Source: Sthenelais limicola (lineage: Eukaryota > Annelida > Polychaeta > Phyllodocida > Sigalionidae). From it: DNA of 64,000 bases. Location of the stretch: contig OW804096.1 in NCBI GenBank assembly GCA_942159475.1, forward strand, positions 10,713,871 through 10,777,870, given 5' to 3'. The notes under the pieces are model-generated. The model saw only the letters and a list, made by a program, of their open reading frames with translations. It did not search any database and had not been told where the DNA came from. This document shows, in pieces, positions 20,334 to 31,252 of this stretch (within the stretch, counting starts at the first letter, position 1; the number at the start of each line of letters is the position of its first letter). The position numbers were made by a program, and so were the translations under genes.

Positions 20334-20752
20334 ATATGTGATGTGTCTCAGGAAAATAAGTCATAAGTCGCAAACAATAGATTTTGAGATACCATTATAT
20401 TTGAAAAGATGAGATCAAGCCGATTCCAATGATAGTAAGCAGTGTAATAATCTCATAAGTATTTCTAGATTTTAAGTTTGATATTTTCGTTTGTGAAAAA
20501 AAAAGGTTTTCAATATTTCTCGGGGTGAATAAACAGTAAAGTAACTAAATTTAGTCCATATGAGGACCTTTAAAACTAAAAGATATACTACATAGATTAT
20601 CCTGAAATTTGATACATCGATTGATATAGGTATAAGTGATGAACTCCGAAAGAATCAGACCAGTCCAATAATGTGATCTTGTGAAAAAAACACTTTGAAA
20701 AATATCGATTTTGCGACTTATGACTCATTTTCCTGAAACACATCACATATCA
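20334..20752 (+). mobile_element. MITE-B, full length
   Basis: Defines MITE-B: about 410 bp, with inverted termini of about 40 bp beginning ATATGTGATGTGTCTCAGG, then AAAATAAGTCATAAGTCGCA, and ending with the inverse. The interior includes TTGATATTTTCGTTTGTGAA and GTCCATATGAGGACCTTTAA. Flanking TA suggests a Tc1/mariner-type source. No open frame. Confidence 0.85.
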
Positions 20753-20938
20753 GTTTAACATTCTGAGGGTTAAGGCATCAAGATTTACCTCACCTATCAT
20801 CCGGGCTGGATTAAAAGGCTGGAATATATAGAGAGGTGCTAGCTAGGTGTCCCTTTGGTAAAGCCACAGCTTGATTTTACATTCAGGGAACTGTCTGCTC
20901 AGAATGCGACATCTACCCTGCATGTCATTTGCAGTGAT

Positions 20939-20999
20939 AATGGTCAGATTTTCAGAAAATGTACAATTGCCCTTCGCCAATCATCTCAAATAACCCTAA
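20939..20999 (+). mobile_element. MITE-A copy 9, left part
   Basis: Left terminus GGTCAGATTTTCAGAAAATG through AAATAACCCTAAT, then broken by a MITE-B. Confidence 0.85.
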
Positions 21000-21298
21000 T
21001 AATCTAATAAGTAGTTCTAGATTTTAAGTTTGATATTTTCGTTTTTGAAAAAAAAGTTTCCAATATTTCTGGGGGTCAATAAACAGTAAACTAACTAAAT
21101 GTAGTCCACATGAGGACCTTTAAAACTAAAGGATATATTACATAGATTGTCCTGAAATTTGATACATCGATTGATATAGCTATATGTGCTATACCCTCCA
21201 AAAATTAGAACATTCAAATAATGTGACCTTGTGAAAAAAACACTTTGAAAAATATCAATTTTGCGACTTATGACTCATTTTCCTGAAACACATCACAA
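21000..21298 (+). mobile_element. MITE-B inserted in MITE-A, left end deleted
   Basis: Lacks the first 110 bp or so of MITE-B but keeps the interior and the right terminus (TGACTCATTTTCCTGAAACA). Its position inside a MITE-A copy shows MITE-B was active after this MITE-A inserted. The missing end may be a later deletion. Confidence 0.85.
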
Positions 21299-21480
21299 AT
21301 GTCAGACGAAAATAAAGTTTAAAATATAGTTCAGCCTAACCAAACAGATTGCTAGAATCAATGCAATGCCGAATATACTCGAATTTATCTAGTATTGACC
21401 AAATTGCAGCCTAATTTAGCAGAATGTACTAAATGTGTACAGCTACCAATTGTACATTTTCTGAAAATCTGACCCATATA
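21299..21480 (+). mobile_element. MITE-A copy 9, right part
   Basis: Resumes at GTCAGACGAAAATAAAGTTT and runs to the terminus CTGAAAATCTGACCCATAT. Confidence 0.85.
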
Positions 21481-21930
21481 GAGCTTAGATATAGATGCCC
21501 CTTAAAGATGTGTTCAAAGCGACTTACACTATTTTGTTTAATTCTGTCTTTCTTTGTTTCTTAGCACTGTATCATAGAAAGCTGGGCTACAATACCTGTT
21601 CTCAGGATTTTTGTTAAAAGGGCTTAGCAGTTGCGATATGTTTAATTGTTAATTGGCAAAATATTTGAAAAGTCTGTATCAATTAATCATTACATCGAGG
21701 TACATTAGATGTATACTTTTAAGTATATATTTCTAAAATATACAATTTGTAATATATTTGTAAATTTCAATCCGAACTGGTGCGCGTCTGGCTTGGGAAT
21801 GCCTCAGCGCGGGAGTTATTGCTTAGCAACAACACAACCAAATGAGGTGTCAGTACAACAAATATATATACATTATATGTGAGGGAAATATAAGAGTAAA
21901 TATATTTCTAAAGTATACAATTTGTGATAT
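21481..21930. other. No gene; internal near-repeat
   Basis: A short segment (TATATTTCTAAAATATACAA and TATATTTCTAAAGTATACAA) occurs twice, at about 21,725 and 21,900, just outside the left boundary of the large candidate element. Confidence 0.4.
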
Positions 21931-21931
21931 A

Positions 21932-22105
21932 CACTGCAAGTGAAACCGTCTTCATACTAAACGTTTTTGAAGACGGTTTTTTTGTCCCCTTTTAGAAGAC
22001 GGTTTTTTTCCGTTACCATGTTCAAAAACGTTTAGCTACTATATTACCGTCTAGGCATTAAAAACCGTCTTCAATAGCGTATCAGAAAACGTTTAGATAA
22101 TCGGG
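21932..22105 (+). repeat. Left subterminal AAACG/AGACGG repeats
   Basis: Within 170 bp, AAACCGTC/AAGACGGTTT and AAACGTTT words occur repeatedly in both orientations (for example TTTTTGAAGACGGTTTTTTT). Such subterminal clusters serve as transposase-binding sites in large cut-and-paste elements. Confidence 0.6.
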
Positions 22106-22109
22106 AACA

Positions 22110-22860
22110 AAATCAAATAAAAATTGCTTGAAAAAAATTGCTTAAAAATTGAAAAAATGTATCTTAAAATTAAATATTGATTAAAATAATATTTTTTTAT
22201 TTTTTTTATATAGGTAAGGTTTGATTGAAAAGACCATTTTATGAAATCCTTTTGGTCTGGAGAATTCTTTTGGGGATAGATAGGGGATGATAAAATTAAT
22301 ATTATCAAATTCATGTGATCAGTATGGCCAGACTATTTAGAAACAAGGAGGGAACACAAATTATGTAATTTTTAACCAGTTCTTTATTACATGAAGATAT
22401 GTGTACACAGATGTATCACTTCCGCAATATATATGTAAATTTTAACTAGATCTTTATTACATAAGGCTGTTGTTACATGAAGCAAGAAGCGAGCATGAAG
22501 TAAAAATTCGAATGCTAAATGGTTTAACCCTGAAAGTTACATATTGACACCATTAATAGTTACTCTGTACAGAGCTTCAAACACAATCCATGGCATGTGC
22601 ACTGTAGTAACAACATCTACATGTATATTATATATTGAATCGGAATATACAACAAAAAGATCTATCATACATGTTGAATAGTTTGTAATCTAGCAGATAG
22701 CTATAGGAATACTGGGATGCAAGTTGGGGTATTCAAAATTGACGGAAAAGGTTCTGAGGTGTAAAGCAAATGTAAAATATTAAGATATATACATTATATA
22801 GCTAAATAATGAAAGTTATGCATATAGACATATATTCGAAATGATAGACAAGTTGAATAG
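22110..22860. other. AT-rich, no gene seen
   Basis: Strongly AT-rich with poly-A/T tracts. I see no exon or terminus. Confidence 0.4.
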
Positions 22861-22864
22861 GAAG

Positions 22865-23115
22865 GCATTGAGCAGCTGCTGCCACTCACTGACTCACTAC
22901 CGTCTGCCGGGCTGCAAGCCCCAGCCCCTGCACACGGTAGCGGTGTATGGTGAGTGCCCTAGTAGCGCCGTACACGCTGCCCTCCGCTAAAGGAATTCCG
23001 CTACACTCCCAATGCTATCACTCTACCCAGTTGCTAGCGGAACCCTGGCTGACGAGGGAGTGATGCAGGCCGCCACTAGTACATGGCTCTCCCGTATATT
23101 CCAATGCAAGATTGG
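22865..23115. other. GC-rich island inside the large element
   Basis: Composition jumps from very AT-rich to GC-rich for about 250 bp. A plus-strand stretch from about 22,880 is open for about 37 codons and looks protein-like (THYRLPGCKPQPLHTVAVYG), but it stops at TAA and I see no clear splice partner. It could be a decayed exon of the element's own gene or a captured fragment. Confidence 0.35.
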
Positions 23116-23312
23116 GCCTCCTCTTGGGTAGATGGACATGATATTGTAGTCAGCCGTCAATGTACGGCATTTTTAAAGGTTATTATAGCTATAATCTGAG
23201 AGACATGGGAAATTAATTACACATTTTGATAATGATAAGATTGAAGGAAATCCGTCCACTGACGGACAACTTGCATCCCTGGTTTCAAATATGATATATA
23301 CCTAGAGGTTTC

Positions 23313-23528
23313 ATGGAAAGTATACCAATTAATGCAGCTATAAATAGCACCTTAATAAATAAATCTCAGTTTCTCATAAATCAACATGCATATATATCCA
23401 GCACACTCTATGATCTAGAAGAAGAGTTATTGGCGTATAAACCCTTAATGTTCAATATTGTATTAAAGTACAGGGCCATCAACTGGGCAGATGCTCTGAC
23501 ATATTTGATTAAAAGTTGCAAGAAATAA
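23313..23528 (+). CDS. Possible terminal exon, 71 codons, unrecognised
   Basis: Open from ATG to TAA. The sequence has a protein-like mix of residues (SSTLYDLEEELLAYKPLMFN, then ALTYLIKSCKK) despite the AT-rich setting. An AG lies shortly before the ATG. No family recognised; a chance frame is quite possible. Confidence 0.25.
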   Translation: MESIPINAAINSTLINKSQFLINQHAYISSTLYDLEEELLAYKPLMFNIVLKYRAINWADALTYLIKSCKK

Positions 23529-23699
23529 ATAGAAGAACATGATAATAATATGACATGAAAACTAAAGCGACCATGAAATAATAAATATAGAAATATTTGT
23601 GAATATCAGGTTCCAAATCAATGGAATGAATTACATGTGAATGTATGAACATAAGTTGATTACAACATATTTCACAAATTTGTACAAGACTATATATAA

Positions 23700-23805
23700 A
23701 GAAGAGAGGCCAGATGAGTGGGATGAGTGTATGCGAGGAGGGGTGAGTGTATGAGAGGGGGTGAGATAGGGTGAGGTATGAGAGGGGGTGATGGGGAGGA
23801 AAGCA
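23700..23805. repeat. G-rich minisatellite, small
   Basis: GAGGGGTGAG and TATGAGAGGGGGTGAG units, the same vocabulary as the larger array at 24,120-24,560. Confidence 0.8.
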
Positions 23806-24119
23806 GGTGAGCAGGATTTCAAAAGGTTATCAACGTTTTATCAATATCATTTGGAACCCAAAACATTATGGAGCACACTGCATACGCCATTCAATACCAC
23901 ATATCCATTTAAAACCATAATTTTTGTTATATGCATGACAAAACGTCAAGATCGAGGCCAGCATTGCATTTCAATTTCACTTCATATAATTTCTGTAGAA
24001 AACTGCAGAAATAATTATTTCATTTCGAAATGATAATATGAAATCGATCCCATACATCATAGCACTATCACATATCCACTTGAAACCATTATTTTAAAGA
24101 TAAATTTACACATGACAGA

Positions 24120-24560
24120 AGGATCTTGTGGAGTGGCTGGATGGGGTCAGGGAATACAAGGAGGGTATAAGAGGAAGGAATGTGCGAGATGGAGTGAGGG
24201 TATGAAAGGGGGTGGGTGGAGGTTGGGATGGGCGAATAAGGTAAGGGATGAGTGGAGGAAGGGAGGAGCTAGATGGAGTGAGGGTATGAGAGTCAGTGGG
24301 TGAGGGGAGAAGGGGAATGCCGAGATGGGATATGAGAGGTGGAGAGGAGGGGTGAGGGTATGAGAAGGGGTGAGGCAGCCGGGGAAGAGGGGAGGAGGGG
24401 AGGGGGGAGTTGGGGTGAGGGTATGAGGGGGTGAGGGTAGGGGATGAGAGGGGGTGAGGGGAGGATGGGAGGCCGAGATGGGGTGAGGGGATGAGAGGGG
24501 GAGAGGAGGGGTGAGGGTATGAGAGGGGGGTCACCCCCTCTCATACCCTCACTCTATCTA
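24120..24560. repeat. GGGGTGAGGGTATGAGA minisatellite
   Basis: About 440 bp of irregular units such as GGGGTGAGGGTATGAGAGGG. A C-rich inverted tail (CACCCCCTCTCATACCCTCA) follows at 24,532-24,551, forming a hairpin with the preceding unit. The long Ser/Pro-rich minus-strand frames are artefacts. Confidence 0.9.
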
Positions 24561-25166
24561 GGGGGAGAGGGGGGAGCAGAGGTGAGCAGAATGTCATAAT
24601 CCTATCAACTTTTTTTTTGTGAGGGGTCTGCACAAAATGGACCACTTTTTACCAATCTATTCAAATATTTAAAAAGAAATCACACAGATTGTTTCATTTA
24701 AGAATAAAAAGATTATGGAGCACACCAAATACAATTTATATCACATATTCACTTGAGACCATTATTTCAATTATTTACATTATCTAAAACGTCCAGATCT
24801 CGTGGCCAGCAAAGGTTATATTCATATTACAAACTAAAAACAAAATACTTGACATGAGTGGATCAATATAATAGCATAATTTTACTTCATATAATTTCAA
24901 GTAGATCAACAACCCTTTAATTAATGCATCCTGATTAGAACCAGTTGGAAAACCATTGAGGCCAATCTGAATCTGGAAATTCATCAGAATTTGAAGAATT
25001 CAACTCTTATTGACAAAAAATGCATAAATGATTATTTCGGAATTACAATATGGAGCAGATCCCATATATCATCCACTATCACATATCCACTTGAACCCAT
25101 TATTTCAACTATTTACACACAACAGAAAGGTCAGATCTCCTGGCCATTAGGAAACAATTCTGCTCC

Positions 25167-26350
25167 TTAGTGAGGACAGAAAACCAACAGTCTTCTACAA
25201 ATTGGGGTTTCTTTCCTGCATCTTGAAGTTTTGCAGGAATTCTCCCACCTTCCATCGTCATGCATGTCCTGGAGGTTCCTCAGCATAGTGGTGCCTATCA
25301 ACAGCTCAGTGTGGAGGAAACAATCCGCAAGGGTAAAAAGGGTTGCCCACTGCTCACATTAACTAGATCAGCATATGTACACCTGAAATGATGGGTATAA
25401 AAAGTTAAGTAAATGCTTTATGACAATGTTAAGGGTTGAGGGGAATTGATAGTAATAGAATAAGTTGATAATAACAGCCCAACCAACGGGGACTAAAGCC
25501 ATTAGAGCCTTTGTTTATTGTCCTCGCTGGCCCTCTAAGCCTGCCTGAACCTGCCTGGGCCTGGGCTTGGGCTTGGGTTCCCGTCAGGCTTAGAGGGCCG
25601 CTCGGACAATAAACTCAGGCTCTAATTGCCCATCATCGAGAGAGAGCAGGAAAGAGGGAGGAAGAGAGAGGGGGAGAGAGGAAAGAGATATTACGGAGAA
25701 AGAGAGAAGAGAGGAAGGGGAGGGAGTGTTTTTACATGTGGATCAAAATTGGAATGAAGTAAATAATGTTTTATGTGAGTGGTTGGAGATCAGTTGTGCT
25801 AGTGTAGACAATGATTGGAAGTATATATCGAATTGGGAGGAGTTAACATTCTACTTTGATTATCTTTTAGAAGTTTGAGAAAAAGAAAGAGAGTAGGAAA
25901 GAGAGAGAGAGAGAGAGCGATATGACTGGTACCACAGGTCAGTTACATTTGAAGGAGAGAGCTATAGGTCTCTATTTACACACCTTTCTTGCTAGATTTC
26001 GGTTCCTTTCTAATCTGCTTTTGGATCAACTGGATCAGATAGCCCTGCAACAATTAATATGAGCCATGAGTGATTGCAGTGATACCAACATCTATTTTAT
26101 TATCATAATTAAATGAGAGTAGTTGGCTGTCTGGCACATTGGATGTTACCTTGAGACATTTCACCAGTGTAAAACTATTATAAAAATAATGTAAATTTAA
26201 ACATCATGCAATACAATAAAAAAAGGAATTAATGTGTAAACTGCTGGTATTGTATGGGAAATGGTCTTACCATGATCACTCTGAGGAGCCGTTGTCGGGC
26301 ATTTTGCAACCTGCTCTGTGCACTGCTCACCACCGGACTCCGGATGTCCA
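25167..26350 (-). CDS. Candidate multi-exon gene fragment, unrecognised
   Basis: Three minus-strand segments look like exons. First, 26,350-26,271: acceptor CTTAAG, donor GTAAGA, reading SRLQNARQRLLRVIM. Second, 26,044-25,984: acceptor TTGTTGCAG, donor GTGTGT, reading GYLIQLIQKQIRKEPKSSKK. These two join in phase 0. Third, from about 25,349 (acceptor GAGCAG): reading ATLFTLADCFLHTELLIGTT then MLRNLQDMHDD, with a possible donor at 25,248 or an open frame to a stop at 25,167. The join between segments 2 and 3 needs a shifted donor, so exact structure is uncertain. The first segment is also open in another frame. No domain recognised. It lies inside the 9.4-kb candidate element and may be part of its cargo or a host gene. 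Confidence 0.45.
25501..25626. repeat. Foldback hairpin, 43-bp arms
   Basis: The left arm starts ATTAGAGCCT, has TTTATTGTCC and ends GGCCCTCTAAGCCTG; the right arm is its inverse (CAGGCTTAGAGGGCC to AGGCTCTAAT). The loop is a CCTGGGC/CTTGGG repeat of about 40 bp. It resembles a foldback MITE. Confidence 0.85.
25628..25920. repeat. GA-rich tracts
   Basis: GAGAGAG and GGAAAGAG runs at 25,638-25,725 and 25,875-25,918 flank ordinary AT-rich sequence. Confidence 0.7.
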
Positions 26351-26399
26351 CTTAAGTCATCCTGATCCTGTCAGTCGTCTGGAGCAAAAACATTCAAAG

Positions 26400-28800
26400 C
26401 TTTAGTATTTAGTCATGAGGGGTATCCCAAATGGAAAAATAAGTAGTGATTTTAATGCTGCAGGGATGTCATTAGGTGCTGGCAGCCAACGATTTTCGCT
26501 GGCTAGAATGACCCTGATCACTGGCTAGAATTGCCCCAAATATCAACCTATGAATAGCCACAAACATAATTATAGAAATATCATTTCAAGCTAAATTTTG
26601 GTCTCATTCCTTGTCATTTCGAACAACTAATGTACAGCTACTACAAGTGTTTTCAGAGGTCGAAATAAGCCTTGAATGGCAGCCATATTTCATTGGCATT
26701 TGCTTTTAAAATTTATATTATTATTTATATTTATTTATATTTATAAATGTACAGTAATATTGGAAAAATATTATCTTTTCTATCAAATCAAATATCAAGC
26801 AACATAAATACGAATACCTACGACTATCACTATTTCCTAATACCTGATAAAGGCCCATTTAGATGTCAGGCTACTGACATTTAGATGTCAGGAAACCAAA
26901 TGATTTTTTAAATTATTTTGATTTAATACACCCCCTTTCGGATTGCCTTTAATTTCATCCCACATATTTCATCTTGCGGATATATTTAGTTAAGTACCTT
27001 CCCTGTCAATATTTAAAGGTTCATCACTAAATATCTCATATTAGCAGAGCTATGCCAATTTTCGTAATGCTTGTTAATAAATGAATTTGCACCAACTGCA
27101 ATAACCATTTTTAATGATTACACCCCCTTTCAGATTGGTTTTCATTTCATCACACATACTTAATGTTGTGGATACATTGAGTTGATTACCTCCCCTACCA
27201 ATATCTAAAAGTCCTGCGCTAAAAACTCTGGTCAAGGGACTGACCAGTGCGACGGGTCCCATGACCAGTACGACGGGTCCCGTGGCGAGCAGGTCCCATT
27301 ACCGTCGCAGCAAAGGTAGCAAGCACCCTGGCTTGAAATAAACAGGGCTCTCAAGCTGTGAGATCAGAAATGCGTGAGATGCCAGGCACCCAGTATATAA
27401 TATTTTAGTAAAAATTAAAAAAATACTTTGATTGATTTCATACTTATAAGGAAGAAACGATTTAGATTGGGGTATGTGACTGTCAATTTGCCATAACCTG
27501 GGTCAATTATTTACAAGATTCAAGCCTCCAAATCATTGGAGCCTGGTCAAAGATTCCAAACGATTACATGTATATGTACGAAGCGTTTTTGTCTTTATAA
27601 CCCAATTTATTCATCACTCAGATATAAAGATCGGGACTTTTAATACCTTTTCTTGCAAATATTTGTTCAAAGCATAAGCCCCTTTATATAAAACCCCATA
27701 TCCGTTTCCAACGAATACACCATTCCATACAAATAGACCATTCAGTTCAATGATTGATACATCCTTTCTGAATGAAATACCTCAATATAAATGAAATGAA
27801 TAATAAATCCTTTCATCAGGAGACAATGGTTGATTATAAGAATACAAAACTTGTATTTTCAACCAGTTTTTTAATGTGTATTTGTCAGAAACGTGTTTTG
27901 TATGGATTCTTTTGATAAAATTCTAACTTACTGATCGAGGAATGATGTTTGAATCATGAGATTTGTTCTGGATATTAAGCTAACGATTTTGAATATAAAT
28001 CCAAAATAAGAGTTGATCAAATATGAAAAGTTTTCCTTTTATAGAAGTTAGAAGATGTATTCGTTGGAACATTTTATGTTAGCCAAAATAACATTTCCCA
28101 TAAGGACAAAAATGTGAGCCAATCTGAAAATTTAAAAATTGCATTGATAGGGGCAGATAAGTTCTTTAATATGGAATATCACCATACAAAAGTAATTGGT
28201 TATTTTATTTTTTCTCACTTTTGTGTGTATTCGTATGGAACGTTCAAAACAAAATGGTCAAGACATGAAATAAAACACCATCAACAAATCAACCATATAT
28301 AAATAGGTGGTTCAAGCCTCGATCTAGGGCGCAAGGGTTAAGGCCATATAAGGGGTATACTCCCCAGGGAATATTGTCGCCAAAATGAGTGATTTTTGGG
28401 GGTCATTAGGGCAATACCTCAAACATACAAAAGTTACGTAAGATCCAACTTTATTTTCATCGTCCTAGACATACTCATAGGCTCCATATTACCAGTCTTC
28501 AGTACTGCCGTTTTAATAGGCCTAATTATCTAGGGATTTCACTGTGGAGTAATATGTTCCGATCTAGGCCCACATAGTATTCATGTCAGAGTCTCAGACT
28601 ACAGAAAACCTAGTTACGTTGCCCAACCCTGGCGCAGGACAAATTTTATTTTTTCTTAAATTAAAAAAGCCTTATTCTTATTTATGATAATCGGCGAGGT
28701 ATTAATAATGTCTATGATTCCAAATGGTCAGGAGAAATGCTTAGTAAAGACTAAAGAACAGAAGAAATTGTACCTGTACCCTTAAATATAGATTCCCCGT
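26400..28800. other. No gene supported
   Basis: AT-rich interior of the candidate large element. Two points stand out: AATACACCCCCTTTCGG at 26,926 recurs at 8478 inside another element, and a near-duplicate CAGT.CGACGGGTCCC lies at 27,246-27,282. Neither supports a call. Confidence 0.35.
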
Positions 28801-28803
28801 TTG

Positions 28804-29883
28804 CAGTGGCGGTACCAGGGGGGGGGCCTGGGGGGCACCGGCCCCCCCTAGACCCCTTAAAAGTCCCCTGTGCCCCCCCCTACCTCAGAGGGGCAGGGGG
28901 CCCCTAAAGTCCTGATAAGGGACCCTGCAGAAGGGGCCAGATGCACTGCCAAAATTTGCACTTTCCTTCAAATTCCTGACTCCACAACACTCCCAATAAC
29001 CCCATTTAATGTGGAAAATCATTCAGTAGATTGAGGGTGTCTCAGAAAAAACAATAAATAATATTTGTTCACAATTTGTACAATTCCAAGATTTTCCAAT
29101 TAATTCCGTTTCCCAAGAGAAATGATGACAGGGTCTTGTAAAATCTAAAATTTGGACAAAATAAACCTATATATGTCTCAAAATTGACATCCCAAGAGGG
29201 TCTTCTTGTATAGATTTTAGACAACAAATTGTATGAATTCAGGGAAAATTACATCATCTCATAAAGAAATTAAATCGGAAATATTTCATTATGATTTTGT
29301 TGGACTTATATTTATGAAATTTGCACCACTCATGTTATGTGCACATGTCATACTGTCACAATTGATAACATTAACTGAAATTCTAATCTGGAAGTCCCAA
29401 ATAACCACTCTCTCCTAAAGGATGAAGTTTTTCCCATAAGAATAGCTAATGGTAGATACTTGGTTTGAGGTATATTTTAAGGCCTATTTTAAGCAGTGAC
29501 CTATTGTTTCTTTTTCATTCATATGACCCAAAACACATAATCTTAGAACAGAAGCGAAGAAAAATGGCATTTATTTTGGATTTTACCCAACAGTGTTTTT
29601 GGTGTTAACAGTATGATATTATAAGGGGAACAAATATGTCCATGTTTGGTATAAAGGTCCATAGGAGCACTATATATTTCTTAATTTTGTGAATTTTATC
29701 TTCTCAAAAATATATTAGAGGGTTGCCGTTTTTCTTAGATAACCTAAAGTAGTGAGAGTGTATTTCATTGTCATTAGGTAAAGTAACTGTTATGCACTGC
29801 GAAGGCATTCCAAACAGGCAAATTTTGGAAGATTTTGACCTCAAGTGTGCCCCCCCTAGACCCCTCTTCTGGTACCGCCCCTG
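28804..29883. mobile_element. 1,080-bp TIR element flanked by GTTTG
   Basis: The left end CAGTGGCGGTACCAG and the right end CTGGTACCGCCCCTG are inverted repeats (one mismatch in 15). The next bases inward, CCCCCCTAGACCCC, are present near both ends. GTTTG lies immediately outside each end (28,799-28,803 and 29,884-29,888), which reads as a 5-bp target duplication. CAGxGGCGG ends are common in hAT-type non-autonomous elements; a 5-bp duplication would suggest a hAT5-like group. No transposase frame. Confidence 0.7.
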
Positions 29884-30099
29884 GTTTGTGTAGTAGGTAG
29901 ACAGAGTTTCCGTCCCCCGTATCCTCCCACACCCCGCTGGGAGTGCGAGGCCATTAGGCCTACATAGGCTATGTGGTAGGATGACTGTGTGGGAGCGTGG
30001 GTCCAGTAATTGGTCTAATTTAATTAATGTATTTCGGCCCATGGTGCGTCCCCTCCTCCACCTGGTACATAGCTAATGAAATATAAAATATTTCTACAA

Positions 30100-30140
30100 G
30101 GTGTTACCCTTGCTGCCCCAGGGGCGGCAGGGGTAACACC
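30100..30140. repeat. Perfect-type hairpin, 20-bp arms
   Basis: GGTGTTACCCTTGCTGCCCC is followed by A and then its inverse GGGGCGGCAGGGGTAACACC (two mismatches). GGCAGGGGTAA also occurs at 8509 and 30,155, so this is probably part of a dispersed repeat. Confidence 0.75.
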
Positions 30141-30315
30141 ACCAACCTCTCCCATCGGCAGGGGTAAAAGTAGGTGACCTGCCGGGTGACCCGAGGTGTG
30201 ACAGTGCGGGGTGTAGAGATTGGCTAAATGCATAGCTATGCGTGTGTCACACGCAAAATGCGTGAGACTTGAGAGGTCTGATTATTAAACATAAATGTTG
30301 ACCAACCTTTCTTCT

Positions 30316-30453
30316 TCATGCGGCTTTGTGTAGTCCCTTTGAGTCCAAGTGGATCTGGAACTGGCGTGTATATGCTTCCCACTCACTTGCACATGATTCA
30401 ATGTGACTGGGTTTAAATTTCTCACTGTTGTTGTTGTCGTCGTCGTTCGCCAT
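30316..30453 (-). CDS. 45-codon ORF: gag-like relic or first exon
   Basis: ATG in good context (CAACATGGCG) starts MANDDDNNN, and the frame continues CASEWEAYTRQFQIHLDSKG to a stop at 30,316. The W..Y...F..HL...G spacing is reminiscent of the N-terminal part of Ty3/gypsy-type Gag or retro-derived host proteins. The next frame after the stop reads RRKVGQHL, which would suit a frameshifted Gag relic. Alternatively a strong donor (CAA then GTGAGT) inside the ORF would make it a first coding exon of a minus-strand gene continuing to the exons at 25-26 kb. I cannot choose between these. Confidence 0.4.
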   Translation of the reverse strand: MANDDDNNNSEKFKPSHIESCASEWEAYTRQFQIHLDSKGLHKAA

Positions 30454-30469
30454 GTTGTCAGAGTCAAGT

Positions 30470-31050
30470 GCGGAAACGGGAGTCACAACCCACGCTAGGT
30501 CTAGCTGGTATCACAAACAGCTTAAATGTAGTCTTACAGACCTTTGTAGAGTATCCCTAGTATGTTTCCTATAAATTCTGATTGTTTCGAATGTCTAGCA
30601 ACGTTCTAACCAAGGAAAATCGACCAGATCTGTCCCCATGAAAAACATTTCAAAAGTTCGCCATCCTGTAACCTTTGACATGCAAATCTGTCTCAGTGTA
30701 AGGAGAGTTCCACAGGCACAGCATTCGCGGGCCAAATGTAGAAGTAGGAATCGGCGGATAGCCGTGAATGGATGTGGATGTGAATGGATGTAATTCAGTG
30801 GTATATACCAGGCGCAATTGGAAGATCATTCATTTTGCTCCACCTTTTGTATGTGAGAAAACTTATATAACACAAGGTTGTATCTAGTTGTAGGCTTGTG
30901 GAATTCAATGGATAGGGCAGTTTTGCCATGAGATTTAATATATAATTATACTATATTTCTTACACTTATTCCGCGTCCTGTGTCTTAGTGCAGTGCACTG
31001 GATTTGAAATAACTGTAACAACGTTGTTAGAATTAACAAAATATTTATTT
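30470..31050. other. No feature recognised
   Basis: This would be the promoter side of the minus-strand ORF at 30.3-30.45 kb. A GATGTGGATGTGAATGGATG short repeat lies at 30,770-30,792; nothing else stands out. Confidence 0.35.
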
Positions 31051-31224
31051 TCTAGCAGCTTGAATGTTGGACTGAACAGTATTGAAGATGCTATGTATTG
31101 AAGAACGTCTTCAACAGTTAAAAGCATGTAGCAGACCGTTTAGCCCAGTGGACGGGAGCGCGGGGCTTGATTGTAAAATCGTAATCAGTGCAATAAGCGT
31201 CTACACCAATGTGTTGTAAACGGG

Positions 31225-31252
31225 GTTGAACATGCAAGCATGTTCAACAACG
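31225..31252. repeat. Palindrome in the right subterminal region
   Basis: GTTGAACATGC, AA, then GCATGTTCAAC: 11-bp perfect arms. It lies between the AAACG words that match the left end of the candidate large element. Confidence 0.7.

Noticed and set aside
22865..23115. 5S rRNA or other RNA gene in the GC-rich island
   Set aside because: The sequence does not match the 5S internal control regions or any RNA gene I know.
24106..24544. 142-codon Ser/Pro/His-rich minus-strand frame
   Set aside because: Read-through of the GGGGTGAG minisatellite, open in more than one frame.
27074..27262. 62-codon minus-strand frame as an upstream exon of the 25-26 kb gene
   Set aside because: Partly protein-like, but I found no acceptor/donor pair that joins it in frame to 26,350.
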